Assembly (NCBI RefSeq): GCF_014695395.1
Contig: NZ_JACJOF010000010.1
Span: forward strand, 186,001-250,000
Length of the DNA: 64,000 nt
Reading direction: 5' to 3'
Source of the DNA: Nodosilinea sp. FACHB-131
Lineage (GTDB): Bacteria; Cyanobacteriota; Cyanobacteriia; Phormidesmidales; Phormidesmidaceae
Of the stretch, positions 1 to 6,590 are shown in pieces. The first letter of the stretch is position 1; each line of letters opens with the position of its first letter. A model generated the notes under the pieces. The model did not search any database, was not told the origin of the DNA, and worked only from the letters and a program-made list of their open reading frames with translations. A program made the position numbers and the translations under genes.

Positions 1-1
1 C

Positions 2-202
2 TGCTGGGATAAGGCGCTGGAAAACCGGGGCTTTCTCGCTGCTTGCGGGGCAGCCATCGATGTTACCCTGAAGCGATGTTTAAGGCCGTTGAGGCCCGAA
101 CTGGAAACGCTTTGTGAGCGTCTCCAGTGGAAAGTCGCCCCTGTTTCTTTACCATCCAACGTTGCCCTTCTTACCGACCACCTATGGAGATCGACATCCT
201 GA
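2..202 (+). CDS. possible 3' end of a gene cut by the window edge
   Basis: From base 2 this frame is open for 66 codons to a TGA at 200-202. The peptide looks protein-like, beginning WDKALENRGFLAACGAAI and ending near LPSNVALLTDHLW. I do not recognise a family. The stop lies 19 bases inside the next gene if that gene starts at 184, an overlap common in bacterial operons. No start is visible, so this is read as the tail of a gene to the left. Chance openness over 66 codons is possible in this GC-rich DNA. Confidence 0.35.
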   Translation, partial: CWDKALENRGFLAACGAAIDVTLKRCLRPLRPELETLCERLQWKVAPVSLPSNVALLTDHLWRSTS

Positions 203-984
203 TTCTGACGGTGTACTTCATCTGCATAGGCTATGTGGTCTATAAGATGGCACTGTCGATCGAGGAAGAACTCGAAGACCAGGTGGTGCTGGTGCCCGAT
301 GTCGTTGGGCTAGAGAGCAGCGTGCGATCGCAGCTGATGCGTCAGGGCTTTGCCGAAACTGCCGCCACTGTGCTCCAGCCCGGAGAAGGAGCCCTGGGCA
401 AGGCCGTCTCCCTCAGTCTGGTGGTGCCCGAACCTCGAAGCCTCGCCCCCGCCGAAGACCAGCCAGACGAACCCGACCAAGGTCAGATTACGGTGCAGGT
501 GCTGCCCCAGGGGCCTCACCCACTCCAGCCCGTAAAAGGGCTCACGGTGCAGGTGGTCAACCAGAGCCGGGCTGTGCAGGTTACCGTCGATTGGGACCGC
601 AGCTCCATCAGCCGCATGACCAACGAAATTCGCCGGGTGATTCGCCACACTCCTGGCATGCGCCTCGATTTGACTGCACCCCAGGTGGCCAGCGTCGTCA
701 ACCCCAACCAGTACCTCAGCACCGTCGTAGTCAGCGAAGACTGCTTTGACCGCAGCCCCGATAACCAGGTGCTCCAGCAGACCGCACCGGTGGTCGACAT
801 TCCTAAAATGGCCAACCTCAAAGAGCCCCTCCGCAACTACTCCCTCGACCTGGTGGTGCAGCTCACCCCCTTCAGCGGACGCGGGGGCCGACCGATCATG
901 CTGCTGTTACCCTTTCGGTTTGCCATTCAGCCGCTTCCGGCTAAAGCCGCTATTCCCCTGGTGAACTGGATTTTGAAGCGCTAG
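184..984 (+). CDS. conserved hypothetical membrane-anchored protein
   Basis: This encodes about 266 residues. The ATG at 184 is preferred over an upstream GTG at 127, because from 184 the protein opens directly with a hydrophobic segment (ILILTVYFICIGYVVYKMAL), a likely single N-terminal membrane anchor. The rest is soluble: an acidic, Pro-rich stretch around residues 70-110, then a beta-rich domain with VQVTVDWDRSSISRM and RHTPGMRLDLTAP, and a C-terminal LLLPFRFAIQPLP. I cannot assign a function; it resembles cyanobacterium-restricted hypothetical proteins anchored in the cytoplasmic or thylakoid membrane. No strong Shine-Dalgarno is visible before 184. Confidence 0.8.
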   Translation: MEIDILILTVYFICIGYVVYKMALSIEEELEDQVVLVPDVVGLESSVRSQLMRQGFAETAATVLQPGEGALGKAVSLSLVVPEPRSLAPAEDQPDEPDQGQITVQVLPQGPHPLQPVKGLTVQVVNQSRAVQVTVDWDRSSISRMTNEIRRVIRHTPGMRLDLTAPQVASVVNPNQYLSTVVVSEDCFDRSPDNQVLQQTAPVVDIPKMANLKEPLRNYSLDLVVQLTPFSGRGGRPIMLLLPFRFAIQPLPAKAAIPLVNWILKR

Positions 985-1054
985 ATTACTGAGGAAGAAA
1001 CCGGTTAGCACTGTACAGTTTTAGCGATAACCCTCAACTCTCCCGGAGGAAAGC

Positions 1055-1693
1055 ATGGGCGACTCTGACCTCAAGCTATTTGTCGATGCCCAGTTCATCA
1101 GTCCCTACGCGCTATCTGCGTTTGTAGCCCTACAGGAAAAGGGGCTACCCCACGACCTGGTCTGCATCGATCTAGCCACCCAGGAGAACCGCCAGACCCG
1201 TTATCAGCGGCGCTCCCTCACCGGTCGGGTGCCCACCCTAGAGCATGGCGACTTTGCCCTGTCAGAGTCGTCCGCCATCACAGAATATTTAGAAGAGATC
1301 TTCCCGCCGCCTACCTACGCGACTATCTACCCGCAAAATCCTAGGGATAGGGCTAGAGCGCGACAGGTACAGGCCTGGTTGCGCAGCGATCTACTACCCA
1401 TTCGCGACGAGCGACCGACAACGGTTATCTTCCACCAGCCCTCTGATCTACCCCTGTCAGACAAAGCGCGGGTTGCAGTTGAGACGCTGTTTCAAGCGGC
1501 AGAAACTCTGCTTCAAGACCATCGCCTTTCGCTCTTTGGCCAGTGGTGCATTGCCGACACCGATTTGGCACTCATGCTAAATCGGCTGGTTGCCAATGGC
1601 GATCGCGTGCCTGATCCGCTGGTAGAGTACGTGCAGCACCAGTGGCAGCGATCGTCGGTACAAGCTTGGCTAGAGCAATCCAAAGCAGTCTGA
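1055..1693 (+). CDS. glutathione S-transferase family protein (YfcF-like)
   Basis: This 212-residue protein has the GST layout: an N-terminal thioredoxin-fold domain (about residues 5-85) followed by a helical domain. The glutathione-binding signature is visible as GRVPTLEHGDFALSESSAI, with the cis-Pro of VPT and the ES pair that contacts the glutathione glutamyl group. Length and sequence (FISPYALSAFVALQEKGL) resemble E. coli YfcF, a GST with peroxidase-type activity; that link is by recall of the family. A good Shine-Dalgarno (GGAGG) sits just before the ATG. It follows a hypothetical gene by 70 bp on the same strand. A second, different GST lies at 4170-4970. Confidence 0.92.
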   Translation: MGDSDLKLFVDAQFISPYALSAFVALQEKGLPHDLVCIDLATQENRQTRYQRRSLTGRVPTLEHGDFALSESSAITEYLEEIFPPPTYATIYPQNPRDRARARQVQAWLRSDLLPIRDERPTTVIFHQPSDLPLSDKARVAVETLFQAAETLLQDHRLSLFGQWCIADTDLALMLNRLVANGDRVPDPLVEYVQHQWQRSSVQAWLEQSKAV

Positions 1694-1761
1694 CCAGTGC
1701 AGGTTCCCTGGCACGCTAGTTTTTCCTCCTAAACTGCCGTTTCAAAATTGATTCCCCACCC

Positions 1762-2436
1762 ATGAAACTCAGTGAGATTGTTCCCTGGGGCAGAACGCTA
1801 GATGAATATAAGGCAATGTTTAGCCTGTCAGAGGCAGATTCAACCCTAAACATTCTCGGCTGTGGCGATGGCCCAGCCAGCTTTAATGCTGAGATGACGG
1901 AACTTGGACGATCCATTATATCCATCGACCCGGTGTATCAGTTTTCGGCTGAGCAAATTGAGCAGCGGGTGCGAGATACCTATCAATCAATTATTTCTCA
2001 GGTCAAGCAAAATGCTGACCGTTACGTATGGAAAAACTTTGGCAATGCTGACGAGCTGGGCAAGGCTCGTCTCAACGCCATGGAGAAATTTTTATCAGAT
2101 TATGAATCAGGGAAAGTTGAAGGTCGATATTTGCACCAGGCTTTGCCCAGCCTAGATTTTAACGACAGCCAGTTTGAGCTGTGCCTATGCTCTCATTTAC
2201 TGTTTTTGTATGCCGAGCACCTGACCCTTGACTTCCATATCTCATCAATTCATGAGCTGCTGCGAGTCGCCTCTGAAGTGCGGATTTTTCCTTTGATTCA
2301 ACTCAATGGCGAACCTTATCTATATTTGAATACTGTCTTAGAAGAACTTTCCAGCAAAGGTTACAACGTTCAGATAGAGCCTGTTGCCTACGAGTTTCAA
2401 AAAGGCGGCGACAAAATGCTGAGAATCGGTCGCTAA
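1762..2436 (+). CDS. SAM-dependent methyltransferase-like protein
   Basis: This encodes 224 residues. The motif NILGCGDGPASFNAEM near residue 30 matches motif I (GxGxG) of class I SAM-dependent methyltransferases. IISIDPVYQFS provides the acidic motif II residue, and LCSHLLFLY around residue 150 lies where motif IV/post-I is expected. Family members usually act on small molecules or proteins, but no substrate can be inferred here. Base composition is a little A+T-richer than its neighbours. The gene is convergent with the SnoaL-like gene at 2451, leaving only 14 bp between the stops. Confidence 0.75.
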   Translation: MKLSEIVPWGRTLDEYKAMFSLSEADSTLNILGCGDGPASFNAEMTELGRSIISIDPVYQFSAEQIEQRVRDTYQSIISQVKQNADRYVWKNFGNADELGKARLNAMEKFLSDYESGKVEGRYLHQALPSLDFNDSQFELCLCSHLLFLYAEHLTLDFHISSIHELLRVASEVRIFPLIQLNGEPYLYLNTVLEELSSKGYNVQIEPVAYEFQKGGDKMLRIGR

Positions 2437-2450
2437 AGCCTTGACCAAAA

Positions 2451-2849
2451 CTATTGGCCGAGCTGGAACACGACGCCCAAATACTCTCGGTAAGCGCAAA
2501 TCTTGCTGTCTCTGACATCAAAGGCGATCGCAGCCTGATTTTCGTAGGGATGCCCCGCCATCAAGCCCGATGAACGGACTTCAAAAACAACCGTTGTCGA
2601 ATTAGAGACTGCTTGAAGAACGGTTAGGGTGAGACCTTCTGAAAACAGGCTAGATGCCAATTCAAAGAACGCTTTCGCCTTTTCTTTGCCGTGGTTTAGG
2701 CCTTTAAAGGAACCCGCCGGAAACCAAAAGGTAAAATCATCGCTGAGCTGGTCTAAAAATGGCGACCATTCGCCACTGGCTAGCCCTTGGGCAAAGGCCT
2801 GAAACGCCACCTCAGCAACGCGCAATGTTTGAATGCTGGCTTCGGGCAT
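2451..2849 (-). CDS. SnoaL/NTF2-like small protein
   Basis: This encodes about 132 residues from the ATG at 2849; a TTG at 2867 would add six residues. The pattern of an N-terminal helix (VAEVAFQAFAQGLASGEW), then FLDQLSDDFTFWFPAG, then beta strands ending KICAYREYLGVVF is typical of the SnoaL/NTF2 cone fold used by small polyketide-cyclase-like and ketosteroid-isomerase-like proteins. No catalytic assignment is possible. It lies just upstream of glcE on the opposite DNA end but is transcribed in the same direction, so it could be read after glcE (31 bp away). Confidence 0.75.
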   Translation of the reverse strand: MPEASIQTLRVAEVAFQAFAQGLASGEWSPFLDQLSDDFTFWFPAGSFKGLNHGKEKAKAFFELASSLFSEGLTLTVLQAVSNSTTVVFEVRSSGLMAGHPYENQAAIAFDVRDSKICAYREYLGVVFQLGQ

Positions 2850-2897
2850 GGAGAGGCTAAGCAACAATTTTCAAATTATAGGGGTAGCCACTGTACT

Positions 2898-4166
2898 TCA
2901 AAGGCCGCCCACAAAACGCCCAGGGCTGAGACAGTTGTGGGGGTCAAACTGAGCTTTGATCGCTTTCATCACGCCCAAGGCATTGCCGCTGTAGCCCCAT
3001 ACATCCACTGATTTTTTGAGGGAGAGAGGTGCTTCGAGCAGGGTGAAATAGCCCTGGTTAATAGTGCAGCCCCTGCGCAATTCTTTCACCATGTCCGCCG
3101 TGGCCGCTGCCAGTCGCACTGTGCCAATGCCGCTACCGCCATGAATGCGCGCCAGGCTACCCGAGGGCAGTTGATCCAGCCAGGTCACGGCCTTGGCTGG
3201 AGGTAGACCCACCTTAGCCACGATCGCCTCATTCTGTTCCTCAAACATAGGGAAGAGGGCTGCACCGACCTCTGCCCAAACTTGCTCATCCTCCGCACCC
3301 TGCAACACTTGGGCAGATAGCGCTGGCCCCACCATGGCCAAGAGCGACTCAACCTGCTCATCTACTCCCGGTGCAATGGATTGAAATCGAGCTATCAGGG
3401 CAAATCCTTCATAGCCCAGACGGTTGGCTAGGGCAGGGGATAGGATATCGAGGGCGGCTGGGGTCAGCGGCGACAGGCGCAGGGCACTCAAGAGGGCTTC
3501 CATTTCCCCTACTGCCCCGGTAACCACCACGGTTTTAGAGGCATCTTGTCCTGGATAGAGCCGAAACGTGAGCTGAGAAATAATCCCTAGGCTGCCGTAG
3601 GAGCCGGTTAGCAGCTTCATCAAATCGTAGCCCGCGACATTTTTGACCACGCGCCCGCCGGCCTTGGCGATCGCCCCATCAAAGCGCACAAAGGAAATGC
3701 CGATCAGCAGATCCCGCAGGCCACCGTAGCGCTGGCGCAGGCTGCCGGTGTCGGCGGTGGCCACAATCCCCCCCAAAGTTGCCTGCTCTGGGTAGGCGGG
3801 GTCTACGGCGAGAAACTGGTTGTGCTGGGCCAGTCGAGGCGCTAGGTCCGCCAGTTTCGCGCCTGCCTGAGCAGTGAGGGTCATATCCCCCACCGCGTGA
3901 TCGATCACCTGGTCGAGGCGGGCCGTGCTGACGATTAAATCTACTCCTGAGCCGACACCACCCCAGGACAGTTTGCTGCCGCTGCCGCAGGGGATGACTC
4001 GCCAGGAATTTTCCCAGGCACAGGCCATGATCGCCGAGAGTTCCGCTTCGGTGGCTGGATAAACGACGGCGGCTGGCGTTAGGTGGTCTGGCAGATGGAG
4101 CGATGCGGGAGGGAGAATGCGATCGCGCTCAACCACCTCCCCCAAAGTTTCAGCAACGTTGGCCAT
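2898..4166 (-). CDS. glcE: glycolate oxidase, FAD-binding subunit GlcE
   Basis: This encodes 422 residues of the FAD_binding_4 (PCMH-type) family. FAD-contact segments are visible: RVIPCGSGSKLSWGG (about residues 56-70), AVDPAYPEQATLGGIVATAD and VVKNVAGYDLMKLLTGSYG. With GlcD and GlcF it forms the glycolate dehydrogenase that oxidises photorespiratory glycolate to glyoxylate. The ATG at 4166 lies only 3 bp after the stop of the upstream GST gene, so the two are likely cotranscribed and possibly translationally coupled. glcF is 41 kb away at 45743, and glcD is not in this window. Assignment to GlcE rather than GlcD rests on the shorter length and C-terminal sequence. Confidence 0.93.
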   Translation of the reverse strand: MANVAETLGEVVERDRILPPASLHLPDHLTPAAVVYPATEAELSAIMACAWENSWRVIPCGSGSKLSWGGVGSGVDLIVSTARLDQVIDHAVGDMTLTAQAGAKLADLAPRLAQHNQFLAVDPAYPEQATLGGIVATADTGSLRQRYGGLRDLLIGISFVRFDGAIAKAGGRVVKNVAGYDLMKLLTGSYGSLGIISQLTFRLYPGQDASKTVVVTGAVGEMEALLSALRLSPLTPAALDILSPALANRLGYEGFALIARFQSIAPGVDEQVESLLAMVGPALSAQVLQGAEDEQVWAEVGAALFPMFEEQNEAIVAKVGLPPAKAVTWLDQLPSGSLARIHGGSGIGTVRLAAATADMVKELRRGCTINQGYFTLLEAPLSLKKSVDVWGYSGNALGVMKAIKAQFDPHNCLSPGRFVGGL

Positions 4167-4169
4167 ACC

Positions 4170-4970
4170 CTAGTCGATGCTGATGGGAGTGGGGCCGCTG
4201 GCAGAACTGGCCGCGGGAGGCACATTGGTGCGAGCGGTGCGAAACTCGGCATAGAGGCGATCGCGCCAGTCAAAGAAAGCTTTGTATTCAGGCACATCGG
4301 CAATGCCGGGGACGCCCTTGCCACCGATGCCCTCGGGCAACTCCACATACTGGGCCGTGGGAAATTTGAGATACATAGTGGCGGCGGCCACGGCAAAGTC
4401 AGCCAGGGTGGGCTGGTCGCCCAGCAGGTAGGGACTGGTTTGCAGCATCAGCACCAGGGCTTCGAGATCCTGACGCAGGCCAGCGGTAGCAACTTTAATA
4501 TCCTCGGGGCCAAAGCCGACGCCCGTACCGACCAGATTCAGCAGGTCGCCAGGTAGAGCACCCACCAGGCTACGCAGCGGCGCGGGGGTAAAGCTGGGCA
4601 GCAGCGCCGTGCGAAAGTTGGGGTGCTGCTTAAAGGCACCGACCATCACAACGCGGGCTTTGGGAACGATCGCCTCGTCGGCCCAGCTTTCTAACGCTAG
4701 GCACAGGCCCTTTTGCTTGGGGTCAGTGGGCAGGAGGGCGCGCTCGGGATAAGCTTTTTCAAGGTGTAGGGCGATCGCAGTGGAGTCAGGAATCACCTGC
4801 TCACCATCCTTGAGCACAGGTACCTGACGCTGACCCGACAGCTGAAATACTTCGACTTGGCCCACGCCGGGGGTGACTTCGACCTTGCGGTAGGGCACCT
4901 GCTTGTAGTCGAGAATCAAGCGAATTTTTTCGGCAAACGAGGAAGATTCAAACTGGTACAGCTCTAGCAT
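4170..4970 (-). CDS. glutathione S-transferase family protein
   Basis: This encodes 266 residues. The N-terminal thioredoxin-like domain has LYQFESSSFAEKIRLILDYK (a Ser-rich start typical of GST N domains), GQRQVPVLKDGEQVIPDSTA with the cis-Pro VPV, and the DS pair. A helical C-domain follows (SPYLLGDQPTLADFAVAAA matches the GST C-terminal N-capping motif). The C-terminus carries an extra 40-residue Ala/Pro/Ser-rich tail. It sits between DUF4230 (8 bp upstream) and glcE (3 bp downstream), implying one transcript; a redox or detoxification role tied to photorespiration is inference. Confidence 0.92.
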   Translation of the reverse strand: MLELYQFESSSFAEKIRLILDYKQVPYRKVEVTPGVGQVEVFQLSGQRQVPVLKDGEQVIPDSTAIALHLEKAYPERALLPTDPKQKGLCLALESWADEAIVPKARVVMVGAFKQHPNFRTALLPSFTPAPLRSLVGALPGDLLNLVGTGVGFGPEDIKVATAGLRQDLEALVLMLQTSPYLLGDQPTLADFAVAAATMYLKFPTAQYVELPEGIGGKGVPGIADVPEYKAFFDWRDRLYAEFRTARTNVPPAASSASGPTPISID

Positions 4971-4978
4971 GGAAATCC

Positions 4979-5905
4979 TTATTGGCCAGGTTCTTCAGAG
5001 GGCGGACTGGGCACTGGTAAACCCGGTAACACTGTATCGTTATTTGCAGGCGCTGCACAGGCGGAATTAGTCGGCGGCTGGGTGGTGACGGTGACGGTTT
5101 CAAAGCCTGCGGTGGCCAGGAGTTGTCCGACCGTAATTTCGGCGCGACGGTTGGCTTCAGCCAGCAGATTTTCCTGACAGGCGGCCTCTTCAATCTTGAC
5201 CAGCGCCTCCTGCTGAGCTTTTTCTTGCAGCTCGGGGGCGGTATCGGGGCCAAGGCCCAAAAAGCCGCGGCTGTAGTCAAACACGTTTGATTTGCTGAGA
5301 TCGATTTTGCTGTCGAGAATCTTGGGCGGCGGCAGGGTGATCTGAATTGAGTTATCCCCGCTCACCTGGACGTTGGCGGCGGTGAGTTCAGCCAGGTCGA
5401 CCCCGGCCCGCACTTCGCCGTAGGCAATGTAGAGCAGGTTGGTAGAGCCGATCACGTAACCCGCCAGGGTGCGATCGCTCTTGGTGGGCACCACTGCCTC
5501 CATAGCAAAAATTGCTGTGGTCAGTTCGCTGGCCCCCCGTAACTGTTGAACAACGACAGAGCGCACGTCTACCTGCGGCTCTGCCGTGGCCGGGGTGAGC
5601 ATAATGCGCACCCCTTCAAGAAAGCGATCGCCCGATCGCCAAAAGCCCACCCCAGCCGCAACACCCACCAGCACGACCCCACCAAGCAGCGCATTGGAGA
5701 GCGATCGCACCCACCGAAAGGGGGTACGACGCGGCGGCACCGGCGCAGGCCAACGTTCTCGCTGAACGGGGGCGCTAGGGTCGACGTAGCGCGGCGGCAG
5801 CGGGTCGGGCAGCTTGCGATCGGGTGGTGCAGGGCGCATAGCGATGGGTGGTAGGCGGGTAAACTCAACCAGTTTGATTGTACTGCACACCTGATTGGCT
5901 GCCAT
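4979..5905 (-). CDS. DUF4230 domain-containing membrane-anchored protein
   Basis: This encodes about 308 residues from the ATG at 5905; a TTG at 5926 and an ATG at 5840 are alternatives. The layout is a Pro/Arg-rich cytoplasmic N-terminus (about residues 20-75), one transmembrane segment (LLGGVVLVGVAAGVGFW), then a soluble domain. That domain, with SVVVQQLRGASELTTAIF, AYGEVRAGVDLAEL and the terminal ITVGQLLATAGFETV, matches my recollection of DUF4230, a bacterial family of unknown function, usually around 200 residues. It is the first gene of a minus-strand run with the GST and glcE. Confidence 0.85.
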   Translation of the reverse strand: MAANQVCSTIKLVEFTRLPPIAMRPAPPDRKLPDPLPPRYVDPSAPVQRERWPAPVPPRRTPFRWVRSLSNALLGGVVLVGVAAGVGFWRSGDRFLEGVRIMLTPATAEPQVDVRSVVVQQLRGASELTTAIFAMEAVVPTKSDRTLAGYVIGSTNLLYIAYGEVRAGVDLAELTAANVQVSGDNSIQITLPPPKILDSKIDLSKSNVFDYSRGFLGLGPDTAPELQEKAQQEALVKIEEAACQENLLAEANRRAEITVGQLLATAGFETVTVTTQPPTNSACAAPANNDTVLPGLPVPSPPSEEPGQ

Positions 5906-6008
5906 TGGTTCATTGTGGCGGCGCAAAGGTGAACAGGTTACAGCAGGGGTAATGGTTTAGGACCGGCCTGTTAGGGCAATCGCACCGCGAAGGCCCCTAC
6001 CGAGATAG

Positions 6009-6248
6009 TCAGGAGGCCGCTAGCCGAAGATTGGCGATTACCGGCAGCTCTAGCAGAAAGTCTGCGTTGAGGAGGCGCTCCGAGAAAAAGAGAATCTCTA
6101 AATTCTCCACCTCCCCCGATACCGGATTGAGGCGGGCGATCATCTCGTCGCCAATTTCTTCCGACTCCTGCTCAGCATAGGGCGCGCACTTATTGATGTA
6201 GAGAATATCGCCCACTTGGTCGTATTGAAAAACTAGCTTTTCTGCCAT
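6009..6248 (-). CDS. DUF2283 family small protein (putative antitoxin)
   Basis: This encodes 79 residues. The N-terminal pattern FQYDQVGDILYINKCAPYA followed by EIGDEMIARLNPVSGEVENL is the DUF2283 signature (strand, D-x-L-Y-I, then E-x-x-x-x-x-x-R-x-N). DUF2283 proteins are small and are often encoded beside small toxin-like genes. Here the gene overlaps the end of the upstream 108-residue gene by 16 bp, which argues for translational coupling. An antitoxin role is inferred from this pairing. Confidence 0.85.
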   Translation of the reverse strand: MAEKLVFQYDQVGDILYINKCAPYAEQESEEIGDEMIARLNPVSGEVENLEILFFSERLLNADFLLELPVIANLRLAAS

Positions 6249-6559
6249 AGGGTCTTTCCTTCCACCAATTTACGAGCGGTATATGCCGTGATCACCCAAT
6301 GCCTAGATGGATCGACATCGCTAACAGTCACAACCACCATGTAGCGCCCGGTGCGAATTGAGTCAAACCACTTGGAGAATAGCAAGGCGTTAGGGTCGCG
6401 ATCGCTGCCTCGTACTAGGTCAGGGTTTTCTAGAGTATCGGCTAGCTGCTCTAAATAGTCAGGCAATGTACCCGGATGACTCGCTGTGATGTGGGCTTCC
6501 CGCTCACCTGACAGTTCTACGGTAGCCCCCAAGTATGGACAGACAAATAAGCGAGTCAT
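6233..6559 (-). CDS. PBECR-like putative nuclease toxin
   Basis: This encodes 108 residues. The pattern of REAHITASHPG, then a helix (LPDYLEQLADTLENPDLV), then RDPNALLFSKWF, GRYMVVVTVSD and a terminal strand WVITAYTARKLV resembles the phage-Barnase-EndoU-ColicinE5/D-RelE-like (PBECR) nuclease families, whose conserved His, Arg, and Thr/Ser-Tyr residues line the active site. Candidate residues are the His of ITASHPG, the Arg of SDRDPN and the TAY triplet. It is followed by and overlaps a DUF2283 gene. Family assignment is from pattern memory, and toxicity is inference. Confidence 0.7.
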   Translation of the reverse strand: MTRLFVCPYLGATVELSGEREAHITASHPGTLPDYLEQLADTLENPDLVRGSDRDPNALLFSKWFDSIRTGRYMVVVTVSDVDPSRHWVITAYTARKLVEGKTLWQKS

Positions 6560-6590
6560 GGCTCTATCGTAGCCTCTGCCCTCATCAGGG

